In this document: piece after piece, positions 46,621 to 55,143 of the stretch | Numbering within the stretch: the stretch's first letter is position 1 | How the letters are laid out: each line of letters opens with the position of its first letter | Assembly: GCA_000161775.1 (NCBI GenBank) | Contig: GG704596.1 | Span: forward strand, 2,960,115-3,024,114 | Reading direction: 5' to 3' | From: Ruegeria lacuscaerulensis ITI-1157 | GTDB taxonomy: Bacteria > Pseudomonadota > Alphaproteobacteria > Rhodobacterales > Rhodobacteraceae | DNA: 64,000 bases | Translations under genes and position numbers: made by a program | The notes under the pieces: model-generated | Database searches by the model: none | The model's input: only the letters and a program-made list of their open reading frames with translations | Told to the model about the DNA's origin: nothing

Positions 46621-48033
46621 ATGCTGACCCGCCTGAGCCTGCGCCTGAGAATATTTCTGTTCTTCTGCTTGCTTGCCGCGGGTGGCATCGCCATCACCGT
46701 GATCGCCCTTTGGCTTGGCCTGCGCCGGGCCGATCCCGCGGACATGACCAGCGCCTTCGTGTTCAGCGGCCTGCTGATCTCGTTTGGCTTTCTGGGGCTG
46801 GTCGCTGGGGTCTGGCTGCTGTTCGACGACAACGTGGCAAAGCCGATCGAACGCCTTTCGGCGCAGTTGCGTGCGCGGGCCCATGCGGGGGTGGATACCG
46901 ATCTCGACCTGCAGGCGGCGCGCTATCTGGGTGATCTGGCCCCCGCCGCCGCCAGCCTGGCCGAACGGCTTGCCAGCACCGCCATGTCCACCGCCGAGGC
47001 CGTGGCTGCCGAAACCGCGCATCTGGCGTCGGAGAAAGAACGTCTGACCGCGCTTCTGTCCGAGATCCCGGTCGCGATGCTGCTGGCGGGACCAAATCAC
47101 CAGATCGTTCTGTACGACGCGCAGGCCGCCGAGGTTCTGGCGCAGATTGCTCATCCCCGCCTGAACGCCTCGCTGTTCGACTATCTCGAACGAAAACCCT
47201 TGCTGGACGCTTACGAAAAGCTGTCGAAAACCGGCATGGATGTCTATTGCACCCTGGCCAGCGTGGACGGGCGGCAGACCTACACGGCACGCATGAAGCC
47301 GCTGGGCGATGCGCCGGGCTATATGCTGATCTTCGAAGACAGCGTCGCCCGCATCCCGCCCGAGGCCGCGCGTCCTCTGGTCTATGATTTCGACCTTCTG
47401 GACACCCCCGGCGACGAAGCGTTCGAAAACCGCGCCCTGTCGCAACTGTGTTTCGTGGTTTTCGACACCGAAACCACCGGTTTGCTGCCACACAAGGACG
47501 AGATCGTGCAGATCGGCGCCGTCCGTGTCGTCAAGGGGCGCATCGTCGAAGGCGAGCAGTTCGACACGCTGGTCAATCCGGGCATTCCAATTCCCCCCGC
47601 TTCGACCAGGGTCCACAAAGTGAGTGACCGCATGGTTCAGGACGCGCCGGATATCATCACGGCCGGCCGCCAGTTTCATCACTTTGCCCGCGACGCGGTG
47701 ATCGTCGCCCATAACGCCCCCTTCGACATGGCGTTTCTGCGGCGTCATGCCAAGCGGATGGAGGTCGAATGGGACCACCCCATTCTGGACACCGTTCTAC
47801 TGTCGGCGGTGCTGTTCGGTGCCAGCGAGACGCATACGCTGGACGCACTATGCGATCGGCTGGGCATCGAGATCCCCGAAACGTTGCGCCACACGGCCCT
47901 GGGAGATGCCGTCGCAACGGCCGAGGCTCTGGTGCGCATGTTGCCAATGCTGCAGGCCCGGGGAATGAAGACGTTCGGCGACGTGATTGCCGAAACCCGC
48001 AAACACGGCCGGTTGCTGGAGGATCTGAACTGA
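46621..48033 (+). CDS. Membrane-anchored DnaQ-like 3'-5' exonuclease with HAMP/PAS-like N-terminus
   Basis: A 470-residue protein. Two helices at about 10-32 and 46-68 flank a short loop, followed by a HAMP-like linker (70-130), a PAS-like segment (about 140-245: 'LLSEIPVAMLLAGPNHQIVLYDAQAAEVL') and a DEDDh exonuclease domain. ExoI is 'FDTETTG' (Asp282, Glu284), ExoII 'HNAPFD' (Asp369), ExoIII 'HTALGDA' (His424, Asp429): all catalytic residues are present. This resembles the epsilon subunit of DNA polymerase III but is tethered to the membrane and linked to a sensor module. It follows the hypothetical gene by two bases. Substrate (DNA, RNA or a nucleotide) unknown. Confidence 0.88.
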   Translation: MLTRLSLRLRIFLFFCLLAAGGIAITVIALWLGLRRADPADMTSAFVFSGLLISFGFLGLVAGVWLLFDDNVAKPIERLSAQLRARAHAGVDTDLDLQAARYLGDLAPAAASLAERLASTAMSTAEAVAAETAHLASEKERLTALLSEIPVAMLLAGPNHQIVLYDAQAAEVLAQIAHPRLNASLFDYLERKPLLDAYEKLSKTGMDVYCTLASVDGRQTYTARMKPLGDAPGYMLIFEDSVARIPPEAARPLVYDFDLLDTPGDEAFENRALSQLCFVVFDTETTGLLPHKDEIVQIGAVRVVKGRIVEGEQFDTLVNPGIPIPPASTRVHKVSDRMVQDAPDIITAGRQFHHFARDAVIVAHNAPFDMAFLRRHAKRMEVEWDHPILDTVLLSAVLFGASETHTLDALCDRLGIEIPETLRHTALGDAVATAEALVRMLPMLQARGMKTFGDVIAETRKHGRLLEDLN

Positions 48034-48097
48034 ACGTTTCCGTGGACAATCGGCTTGCTCCGTGGCACCCCGGATGCAACCAGAGTGCGAGCGCGTG

Positions 48098-48598
48098 ATG
48101 ACAGAAAAGACTTTCCGCCCCGACCCCGACAACACCCTGGCCTTCCGCGAGGCCCTGGGATGCTTTGGCACGGGCGTCACCGTCGTCACGACCGCAACGC
48201 CCGAAGGTCCAGCAGCCATCACCGTCAACTCGTTTGCGTCCGTTTCACTGAACCCACCGCTGGTTTCCTGGTGCCTTGCCACCGAATCGAACCGATTCGA
48301 CACATTCCATGACGCACAGCACTACTCGATCCATGTGATGGCGCAGGATCAACAGGATCTGGCCTTGCAATTTGCCCGTGACGGCTTGGATTTCTCGCAC
48401 ACCGAATGGAAACCGGACGCGAAGGGTCGGCCGCTTTTGGCAGAATGTCTGGCGCGTTTCGACTGTTCGCTGTTTGCCCGGCATGAGGCCGGCGATCATG
48501 TTATCATCGTCGGCAAAGTCGAAAACGTCCTGTACCGTTCAGGTCAGGGTTTGATCTTCAAACGTGGACAGTTCGGCGGGTTTGCCGATCTGTTGTGA
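48098..48598 (+). CDS. Flavin reductase-domain protein
   Basis: A 166-residue FMN-binding split-barrel flavin reductase. 'FREALGCFGTGVTVVTTATPEGPAAITVNSFASVSLNPPLVSWCLA' is the family core, with 'IIVGKVENV' later. Such proteins reduce FMN/FAD with NAD(P)H and supply flavin to two-component monooxygenases. No monooxygenase is adjacent. ATG at 48098 was chosen as closest to the family start. It ends where the convergent DUF6505 gene ends. Confidence 0.88.
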   Translation: MTEKTFRPDPDNTLAFREALGCFGTGVTVVTTATPEGPAAITVNSFASVSLNPPLVSWCLATESNRFDTFHDAQHYSIHVMAQDQQDLALQFARDGLDFSHTEWKPDAKGRPLLAECLARFDCSLFARHEAGDHVIIVGKVENVLYRSGQGLIFKRGQFGGFADLL

Positions 48599-49078
48599 TC
48601 AATCGTCCAGCGATCCGTGAACAGCAAAGGCCTCGAGCTCGGCCTCTTGCGGGGTGATCACGCGATAGGCTTCGTGGACGCCGCCATCGGTCAGACTGCG
48701 AGAAACCGTCAACAGGGTGTTGGGCGCATGCCCGCTGCACAGATCCGCCATTTGCGTCAGTTCTGTATTGGCGACATCGCGGGCGGCTTCGACTGAGGGT
48801 GCGCCATACAGCTGGACGAAATGCGCAGCCAGGTTTTCCGTCAGTTGATCCAATTCGGTCGGTTCGATCCTGGTAACGGCAACAAAGGTAACGCGGCCAA
48901 ATGTTTCAAGCCCAAGCCAACCGTTGGCAAAGGCTTGACGTGCCTTTCCGACCAAGTCCGCCTCGGTCCAGTTCGAAAACTCGAAGCCTCCGGAAATACA
49001 CCACTCGCCAGTGCGCGCCGGTGAATGAAACACGTTCAAATCGCTTTCGTCGAAGTGAATGGCACGGGCAAGGTTCAA
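48599..49078 (-). CDS. DUF6505 protein of the formate dehydrogenase cluster
   Basis: A 159-residue soluble protein of unknown function ('MNLARAIHFDESDLNVFHSPARTGEWCISGGFEFSNW'). The start is TTG at 49078: its ribosome binding site GGAGGA lies seven bases upstream, and TTGA overlaps the stop of the ligase-like gene, so the two are translationally coupled. From memory, DUF6505 genes accompany formate dehydrogenase maturation sets in Rhodobacterales; here it is the last gene of the minus-strand accessory operon. Confidence 0.7.
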   Translation of the reverse strand: MNLARAIHFDESDLNVFHSPARTGEWCISGGFEFSNWTEADLVGKARQAFANGWLGLETFGRVTFVAVTRIEPTELDQLTENLAAHFVQLYGAPSVEAARDVANTELTQMADLCSGHAPNTLLTVSRSLTDGGVHEAYRVITPQEAELEAFAVHGSLDD

Positions 49079-49773
49079 AGGTCATCCTCCAGCAATTGCG
49101 TGATGGGGACAAGGTGCGTGCCTGCCCCGTCCCTGAGCAACATTCCGAACCGTTCATCGGTTCCAAGGAACACGCCCTTTGCACCATAGGGCTCTCCCAC
49201 CCCTTGCAGCAAGCCCATCCATTCCCCATGCAATGGCGCGTTGCCATCCTCGGACCAGCGGTTCAGCCAGGTCAGCATGTGACGCGACCAGCTCTCGACC
49301 AGCTGCACCGGGGACACATCCGCGCAGCCCTCGTCATACAGGGCCGTCACATCGGGCAACTTGCCCGGCTCATCCCCGGTTTGCAGCAAGGCCAGTTCCC
49401 AGCCGACGACCAGCCAGTCGGGCACGGTTTCCGAGTCGGAGGTAGACGCGGCCACACGAAATCGGCCACAGCGGGCCCCGTTGACGAAAATCGGACCATC
49501 CCAGCCCAGATGAACCGCCACCTCGGGCGGAGCCAGCGCGCCCAGCGCGTTCTGGAACCCGACGGCGCACAGCGGCAGCATGGCCATGGCGTCCTGCAAG
49601 GGCACCTCCGGCGCAAAGACGATGGCCGCGCGCAGGCGATCTGCCTGAATGTTGTAGACGACGCTGCCCGCATCGCAGCCCAGCGCCGCCATGGCCTGTG
49701 CATGGTCGAACGGGTCTTCCCCACCCTGCACCGGGTGCCCGGACAGCAACGGGGGAAAGACCGGCTGCGTCAT
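49075..49773 (-). CDS. Biotin/lipoate ligase-like protein (DUF4444 type)
   Basis: A 232-residue protein of the BPL/LplA fold: 'AAIVFAPEVPLQDAMAMLPLCAVGFQNALGALAPPEVAVHLGWDGPIFVNGARCGRFRVAAS' resembles the catalytic core of biotin-protein ligases, and the end ('GVFLGTDERFGMLLRDGAGTHLVPITQLL') resembles their C-terminal cap. The usual GRGRxGR biotin-adenylate loop is not evident, so classical ligase activity is doubtful. It overlaps the Mrp gene (ATGA) and DUF6505 (TTGA), placing it in the formate dehydrogenase accessory operon; it may modify or assemble a dehydrogenase component. Inference only. Confidence 0.7.
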   Translation of the reverse strand: MTQPVFPPLLSGHPVQGGEDPFDHAQAMAALGCDAGSVVYNIQADRLRAAIVFAPEVPLQDAMAMLPLCAVGFQNALGALAPPEVAVHLGWDGPIFVNGARCGRFRVAASTSDSETVPDWLVVGWELALLQTGDEPGKLPDVTALYDEGCADVSPVQLVESWSRHMLTWLNRWSEDGNAPLHGEWMGLLQGVGEPYGAKGVFLGTDERFGMLLRDGAGTHLVPITQLLEDDL

Positions 49774-50831
49774 GCCTTGCCCGCGGCGATCAGGTCGCGG
49801 GCGATCTTGCGGAAGGCCTCGGCCTGCGGGCTGTCGGGTTTGCTGACCACGATCGGCGCCCCGCCATCGGCGGCCACGCGGATATCCAGATGCAGCGGGA
49901 TTTCCCCCAGCAACGGCACACCCAGTTTGGCGGCTTCGGCGGCCACGCCCCCATGGCCGAATACGTGTTCCTCGTGCCCGCAATTCGAGCAGATATGCGT
50001 GGACATGTTCTCGATCATGCCGACGATCGGTGTATTCAGCTGGCGGAACATGTCGATGCCTTTGCGCGCGTCGATCAGGGCCACGTCCTGCGGGGTCGAG
50101 ACGACGATCGCGCCATCCACCTTGAACTTCTGGCTCAGCGTCAGCTGCACGTCACCGGTGCCGGGCGGCAGGTCGACGATCAGCACGTCCAGCGCGCCCC
50201 ATTGCACTTGGTTCATCATCTGCTGCAGCGCGCCCATCAGCATAGGCCCACGCCAGACCACCGCCTGACCTTCGTTGGTCATCAACCCCATCGACATCAT
50301 GGTGACGCCGTGATTGCGCAGCGGCAGGATGGTTTTGCCATCGGGGCTCGCCGGCCGTCCGGACACGCCCAGCATGCGCGGCTGCGAGGGGCCGTAGACA
50401 TCGGCGTCCAGCAATCCAACGCGCCGCCCCTCGGCCGCCAGCGCACAGGCCAGGTTGGCCGAAACGGTCGACTTTCCGACCCCGCCCTTGCCCGAGGCCA
50501 CGGCGATGATCCGGTCGACCCCCGGCACCGCCTGCGGCCCGGTCTGCGAGGGCTTGGGCTTGGGTTTCAAATCCGGCGGCGCCTTGTCGGAATGCGCGGT
50601 CAGCAGGGCCGAGACCTTGGCCACCCCGTCGACCATCTGCGCCGCCTTTTCGGCCGTGGCGCGCACCGGCTCCATCTTGTCGGCATTCTTGGGATCGATC
50701 TCGAGAACGAAGCGCACGGTGTCGCCCTCGACATTCAGCGCGCGGACCACGCCCGCGCTGACGATGTCCTGACCCGAAACCGGGTCGGTGATCTTCTTCA
50801 GGTTCGCCAGAACCGCGTCGCGGATGCTCAT
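49770..50831 (-). CDS. apbC: Mrp/ApbC-type Fe-S cluster carrier ATPase
   Basis: A 353-residue P-loop NTPase. An N-terminal MIP18/DUF59 domain (residues 1-80) precedes the deviant Walker A 'VASGKGGVGKST', 'DADVYGPSQPRML', 'VDLPPGTGDVQLTL' and the Cys pair in 'HICSNCGH' that binds a bridging [4Fe-4S] cluster. Such proteins deliver Fe-S clusters; the placement in the formate dehydrogenase region suggests delivery to the ferredoxin-rich subunits encoded nearby, though Mrp is often a housekeeping protein. Overlaps the next gene by four bases and the preceding DUF6494 gene by four. Confidence 0.93.
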   Translation of the reverse strand: MSIRDAVLANLKKITDPVSGQDIVSAGVVRALNVEGDTVRFVLEIDPKNADKMEPVRATAEKAAQMVDGVAKVSALLTAHSDKAPPDLKPKPKPSQTGPQAVPGVDRIIAVASGKGGVGKSTVSANLACALAAEGRRVGLLDADVYGPSQPRMLGVSGRPASPDGKTILPLRNHGVTMMSMGLMTNEGQAVVWRGPMLMGALQQMMNQVQWGALDVLIVDLPPGTGDVQLTLSQKFKVDGAIVVSTPQDVALIDARKGIDMFRQLNTPIVGMIENMSTHICSNCGHEEHVFGHGGVAAEAAKLGVPLLGEIPLHLDIRVAADGGAPIVVSKPDSPQAEAFRKIARDLIAAGKA

Positions 50832-51025
50832 GCGTCGCCGTCCTTGATCTGGCCGGTCACCACGTGTTCGACATCCAGACCGTCGATCGTCAGGACCATC
50901 TTGGCCTCAAAGCTTTTGCCCGCCGGATCGCCCGCCTTGCGCAGCGCGTCTTCGATGGCCTGCTGGCTGGTCACGCCAACCTGTTTGAGGAATTTGCGCA
51001 TCGACATGTTGTAATCGCCGCTCAT
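50828..51025 (-). CDS. DUF6494 small protein
   Basis: A 65-residue soluble protein ('MSMRKFLKQVGVTSQQAIEDALRKAG'), recognised as DUF6494. No Cys or metal-binding motif. First gene of the minus-strand accessory operon (DUF6494 - Mrp - ligase-like - DUF6505), overlapping mrp by four bases. Function unknown; its presence with Mrp appears conserved in related bacteria. Confidence 0.75.
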   Translation of the reverse strand: MSGDYNMSMRKFLKQVGVTSQQAIEDALRKAGDPAGKSFEAKMVLTIDGLDVEHVVTGQIKDGDA

Positions 51026-51088
51026 CGCCGTTGTCTCCGTCTTGTTCGTTCATTTGACGCATTCGCCCTGTCGCCGTTAGGCTGGGCC

Positions 51089-51817
51089 ATGCGCTTTGTT
51101 CTTTTGTGCCTGAGCCTGACGCTCTTCGCCAGCCCCTCTTGGTCGCAGGAGGAGATCGGTCTGGCCGCGCCGGAAGATGTCGCACGCTCGGGTCTTTTGA
51201 AACATATTCTTCCACGCTTTTCGCTCAAGACCGGAATCCGCGTTGTCGCGGATGATGCGGGCGCTATGGTTCTTGCGGTCGGCCCGCCAGGGCAGCCGGT
51301 GTTTCAGCGCGGCGGCGACGTCTATCACCTGCGCATTCAGGACGACCCGCGGCAGGCGCGTTTTCAGGATTGGCTGTTGTCCGACGTGGGCAAGCGCACC
51401 GTCGAAAGCTTTGCACCAACCGAGGGCGGCCCGTTCTCGGCCAGTTTCCAAACGGTCGCTGCGCCCGAGTCGGATGCCATCGAAGGCGACGCCGTGCTGG
51501 GCGAAAAGCTGTCGCTGACCCATTGCGGGCGCTGTCATGTGATCGGGCCGCAGAACCGGATGAACGGGTTGGGCTCGACCCCGTCCTTTGCGGTGCTGCG
51601 CGCGATGCCGGACTGGTCGAACCGGTTCCAGGCGTTCTTTGCCCTGAACCCGCATCCGTCCTTTACCCAGATCGAAGGGATCACCGCGCCCTTCAACCCC
51701 GAACGCCCCCCGCCCATTCACCCGCTGAGGCTGACGCAGGACGAGCTTGAGGCGATCCTCGCCTATGTCTCGATCATCCGCGCGGCCGATCTGGGGGCAC
51801 CGCTCAAGCTTCAGTGA
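51089..51817 (+). CDS. Cytochrome c fused to remnants of a tungstate-binding-protein fold
   Basis: A 242-residue exported protein. Signal peptide 1-20 (SWS-QEE). Residues 34-51 (SGLLKHILPRFSLKTGIRV) match the N-terminal signature of the TupA-like protein at 63190 (SGLLEFILPGFEAETGIEV), and residues 89-116 match that protein's C-terminal 'RFIDWL' segment, but the roughly 160 residues between are reduced to about 35. A single-heme cytochrome c domain follows, with heme motif CGRCH (146-150). The axial Met is unclear. It lies between the Mrp operon and the polyferredoxin gene, so electron transfer connected with formate oxidation is likely. The fusion is unusual; see findings. Confidence 0.8.
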   Translation: MRFVLLCLSLTLFASPSWSQEEIGLAAPEDVARSGLLKHILPRFSLKTGIRVVADDAGAMVLAVGPPGQPVFQRGGDVYHLRIQDDPRQARFQDWLLSDVGKRTVESFAPTEGGPFSASFQTVAAPESDAIEGDAVLGEKLSLTHCGRCHVIGPQNRMNGLGSTPSFAVLRAMPDWSNRFQAFFALNPHPSFTQIEGITAPFNPERPPPIHPLRLTQDELEAILAYVSIIRAADLGAPLKLQ

Positions 51818-53766
51818 TCCTTGCGCTTGCTGAAGTAGTCATCGGTGGTGACGACCTTGGGCTTGGGCTTTGAGGCAAATGGGTTGTCCTGGCTGTGGAA
51901 CTGCGCCTGCACACGGCAATCGTCACACATCTGGATCATCTTCGCCTGCTCGGACGAGGCGAACATCGGGTGGCTGCCGGCCAGCTTCTCCATGATCCGC
52001 TCGACCGTCGATTTCACCCCGAACAAAGCACCGCATTGGATGCAGGCAAAGGGCTCCTCCTCGTTCAGAACACGCGGCGACAGCGCACGGTCGGACAGGT
52101 CCAGTTCGGGCACCAGGGTGATCGCGCTTTCGGGACAGATGGTCTTGCACAGCCCGCATTGCAGACAGGCATCCTGCTGATAGTTCAGCTGAGGCAAGTC
52201 GGGGTTGTCGATCAATGCGCCTGACGGGCACAGCGACACGCAACTCAGGCATAGGGTGCAGGCTTCGGTGTCCACCGCCACCGCGCCATAGGGCGCGTGT
52301 TCCGGCAGGGGCAGCGGCTGAGACGCATCGGGGCGCAGCGCCTGCGCCGCCAGCCGCGTGATCTGGCGCCGGTTGCCCAGCGGCAGAACCGGCTGGGCCA
52401 GTGGCTGCGGCACGTCCTGCGCAAAAAGCAGATCGGCCAGCGCATCCGGATCGGATTCGTCGATCACTCCAACGACGTCTGCTCCGGCGATGGCCAGCGC
52501 CAGCGGCAGTTCGCGGTCCAACGCATCCCGCTCGGTCGTCGGGGCCAGCAGGATGTCGACCCGGGCAAAGCCATGAGCCAAGGCAGCCAGCATCTCGGCA
52601 TGTCCAAAGCCGGACACCACCCCCAGTTCCAGCGGGATCACATCGGCGGGCAACCCGCGCCCGAACCTCGCGGCCAGCCGGATCATCTCGGCCCCATGGG
52701 CATCATGTACCAACAGGCGCGGGGCGCTCCCTCCGGCCCGACGGTAGGTCGCCGCCAGGGTCTGCATCCGCGCCAGCAGGGCCGCCACCGGCGGATCCTC
52801 GTAGCTGATCGCGGTCGAGGGGCACAGGGCCGCGCATTCACCGCAGCCTGCGCAGACCATCGGGTCGATGGCCACGTGGTCTCCGGCCGGGGTGATGGCC
52901 CCGGTGGGGCAGATGTCCAGACAGTTGGAACAGCCCACCTGCCCGGCCCGCGAATGGGCGCACAATGTTTCTTCGAACCTGACATACAGCGGCTTTTCAA
53001 AGGTCCCGACCAGCTGCGCCGCGTCAAAGGCCAGCCGGGCAACCGCCACAGTATCGCGCGGATCGGCGCGCAGGTAACCTTCGCGCTTGTCCGGAGCCGT
53101 CACGAAGGGCGTCCCCCCCGCCAGATCGATCAGCACATCGCAGGCCGACACCGCTCCGTCGCGCGGCGGGGTCCAGGCAAACGCACCGCGCCCGGCCGGG
53201 TCAATCTGCTGCAACGCATCCAACCGCAGGGTGAATCCGCCCAGCGCCCCCGAGACCGACCGGACCCGCGCGCGCACCACGTCATAGGCCCGGCTGTCAG
53301 GCTGCGCCTCATCGGTGACGACCACCGTCACCGCCATCGTGTCCGACAGACGCTGGGCAAGGTCAAACGCAACCGCACCCGGCCCGATGATGCAGGCGGT
53401 GCCTTCGCTGATGACATCCACGCTTGGCGTGATCGGCTGCTGCAACAGAGCCTCGGCCGCCAGCGCCGCCATCTTGGGCATCGCCGCGCGTCCCTGCTCG
53501 GACCAGCCGGCCCGGTCGCGCAGATCGACAAAGCCGGGGTGATCCACGCCCAGTTCCTCGGCCAGTTCGCGGAACACTTGGGCCTCTTGCCCGCAGGCGA
53601 TGACGATCTGGTCATCCGACTGCATCAGTTTGGCCGCAGCGGTCAGTTCGGTGGTGCACAGCGCCGTGTGGACCCTGCTGCATTCAGCGCTGCAAGCGGC
53701 CGATATCCCCTGCCCGTCCAGGGCCTGACTTCCGGCGCAATCGCACAAGACCAATTTGGTGACCAT
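51811..53766 (-). CDS. Polyferredoxin-like 4Fe-4S protein of the formate dehydrogenase cluster
   Basis: A 651-residue soluble protein. The N-terminal ~260 residues include Cys-rich 'LCDCAGSQALDGQGISAACSAECSRVHTALC', resembling HdrA-like proteins. A first two-cluster ferredoxin ('CSNCLDICPTGAI', 'CAGCGECAALCPSTAI') lies near 275-325, a second near 500-560 ('CTLCLSCVSLCPSGAL', 'CLQCGLCKTICPESAI'), and C-terminal 'CIQCGALFG' and 'MCDDC' pairs could hold another metal site. Four [4Fe-4S] clusters are expected. Divergent from DUF3305 (252-base gap) and convergent with the cytochrome c gene (7-base overlap). Probably an electron relay or bifurcation-type partner; function inferred. Confidence 0.85.
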   Translation of the reverse strand: MVTKLVLCDCAGSQALDGQGISAACSAECSRVHTALCTTELTAAAKLMQSDDQIVIACGQEAQVFRELAEELGVDHPGFVDLRDRAGWSEQGRAAMPKMAALAAEALLQQPITPSVDVISEGTACIIGPGAVAFDLAQRLSDTMAVTVVVTDEAQPDSRAYDVVRARVRSVSGALGGFTLRLDALQQIDPAGRGAFAWTPPRDGAVSACDVLIDLAGGTPFVTAPDKREGYLRADPRDTVAVARLAFDAAQLVGTFEKPLYVRFEETLCAHSRAGQVGCSNCLDICPTGAITPAGDHVAIDPMVCAGCGECAALCPSTAISYEDPPVAALLARMQTLAATYRRAGGSAPRLLVHDAHGAEMIRLAARFGRGLPADVIPLELGVVSGFGHAEMLAALAHGFARVDILLAPTTERDALDRELPLALAIAGADVVGVIDESDPDALADLLFAQDVPQPLAQPVLPLGNRRQITRLAAQALRPDASQPLPLPEHAPYGAVAVDTEACTLCLSCVSLCPSGALIDNPDLPQLNYQQDACLQCGLCKTICPESAITLVPELDLSDRALSPRVLNEEEPFACIQCGALFGVKSTVERIMEKLAGSHPMFASSEQAKMIQMCDDCRVQAQFHSQDNPFASKPKPKVVTTDDYFSKRKDH

Positions 53767-54018
53767 GTTCCCCCCCGCATCTCATCCTTGCCCCAACCTT
53801 AGACCCAAACGCCGCCCATGCAACGTGTGGCGGCCGGTTCTGGTCAGAAACTCTGTGTCGCCCGCCAAAGTCGGCTGATCGTCGCCGCGACCCACTTGCG
53901 ACGACTTTTTTCCAAATCACGGCCATTTCAGGCCGCTGCGGGCTTGGCACGTGGCCCATTTGTGTACCATAGTGAACCTAAGGGAAAGCGGGGAAGAGCT
54001 TTTCCGGGGAGGATCAAA

Positions 54019-54573
54019 GTGGCCGAGGCCGCAAAACAGATCGAAATGCCGGTTGGCGTCGTCGTGCGCAAGACACCGGGGGTCACGCGCTGGGCCCGGT
54101 GGAATTGGCGCGCGGTCGCGGTGCTGCCCGGCGCCCCACCGGCTGACTGGGTCGAACTGCGCCGCGAGGGCGATGCGGTCGAATACCATGCCGCCACCCT
54201 GCCCTTGAAACTCTGGGCCGACGAAACCGAGGCCTATATGGCCAATCTCTCGGACAGCCAGCCGTCGCTGTATCTTGTCCTGCGTGACGATGCCGAGGAT
54301 GAACGCCCGCTCAACGCGTTTCTGATCACCGCCTCGCCCTACGAGGGGCAGGACTATGCCGATACCGGCGAAGAGATCGTGGAAAAGATCCCGATGACCG
54401 AAGGCCTGATTGCCTGGGTACGCGATTTCACTCTGGCCCATCACCGCGATGAGGTGTTCGTCAAACGCCGCCGCGACAAGAAACGGGTGGATCTTGTGGA
54501 AGACGGCAAGGGCGATGCGCGCATCCGCCAGACCTCGGATGTCTACCGCGCCCCGCGGAGGGCCGTACAATGA
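54019..54573 (+). CDS. DUF3305 protein
   Basis: A 184-residue protein of unknown function, recognised as DUF3305 ('MPVGVVVRKTPGVTRWARWNWRAVAVLPG', 'LYLVLRDD'). The GTG at 54019 has GGGGAGG six bases upstream and was preferred to a later ATG at 54046. It opens the formate dehydrogenase operon and overlaps DUF3306 by four bases. DUF3305/3306 pairs recur ahead of formate dehydrogenase genes in proteobacteria; a role in maturation or assembly is plausible. Confidence 0.8.
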   Translation: MAEAAKQIEMPVGVVVRKTPGVTRWARWNWRAVAVLPGAPPADWVELRREGDAVEYHAATLPLKLWADETEAYMANLSDSQPSLYLVLRDDAEDERPLNAFLITASPYEGQDYADTGEEIVEKIPMTEGLIAWVRDFTLAHHRDEVFVKRRRDKKRVDLVEDGKGDARIRQTSDVYRAPRRAVQ

Positions 54574-55139
54574 GCACCCGACAGGATTTCTGGTCTCGCC
54601 GCAAGGCCGCCGTGCAGGCCGAAGCGCATGCCGAACAAGAGGCCCTGACCGCGCAGGAAATCGCCGCGCAGCAGGCCGAACTGGAAGACAAGACCGACGC
54701 CGAGATTTTGGCCGAGCTTGACCTTCCCGACCCTGACCTGCTGCAGGCGGGCGACGATGTTTCGGGCTTCATGGCCAAGGCCGTGCCGGACCGTCTGCGC
54801 CGCCGTGCCTTGCGGCGCTTGTGGCGGTTGAACCCGGTGCTGGCGAATGTGGACGGGCTGGTCGATTACGGCGAGGACTACACCGACGCCGCCTGCGTGG
54901 TCGAAAACCTGCAGACGGCTTATCAGGTGGGCAAAGGCATGTTGCGCCACATCGAGGCGCTGGCCGAGCAGAAGGACACCGAGGAACACCCGGTCGAGGC
55001 CGAAGCCGAGCCGTCAACCGAAACGCCCGAGCCTGAAGCCGAGCTCGCGCCCCCTGTCGAAGTGGCAGACGCCATCCAACCGGATGAGGACGAACGCCCC
55101 CCGGCCCTGCGGCGCATGAAATTCGAATTCGAAGGATGA
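54570..55139 (+). CDS. DUF3306 protein
   Basis: A 189-residue protein: an N-terminal 'FWSRRKAAVQAE' motif, a 'DLPDPDLLQAGDDVSGFM' segment, basic 'VPDRLRRRALRRLWRLNPVLANVDGLVDYGEDYTDAACV' that defines DUF3306, and a long acidic, low-complexity C-terminal tail (residues 125-180, rich in Glu/Pro). No Cys cluster. The start overlaps DUF3305 and its stop lies four bases from the chaperone gene. Unknown function; the acidic tail could be an interaction region. Confidence 0.8.
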   Translation: MSTRQDFWSRRKAAVQAEAHAEQEALTAQEIAAQQAELEDKTDAEILAELDLPDPDLLQAGDDVSGFMAKAVPDRLRRRALRRLWRLNPVLANVDGLVDYGEDYTDAACVVENLQTAYQVGKGMLRHIEALAEQKDTEEHPVEAEAEPSTETPEPEAELAPPVEVADAIQPDEDERPPALRRMKFEFEG

Positions 55140-55143
55140 CACG

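Noticed and set aside
50864..51088. A longer N-terminus for the cytochrome c chimera
   Set aside because: It would overlap the DUF6494 gene on the other strand and bury the clear signal peptide that begins at 51089.
53944..53973. A sigma-70-like promoter (TTGGCA, 18 bases, CATAGT) before DUF3305
   Set aside because: The match to the -10 box is weak and alphaproteobacterial promoters cannot be called reliably by eye.
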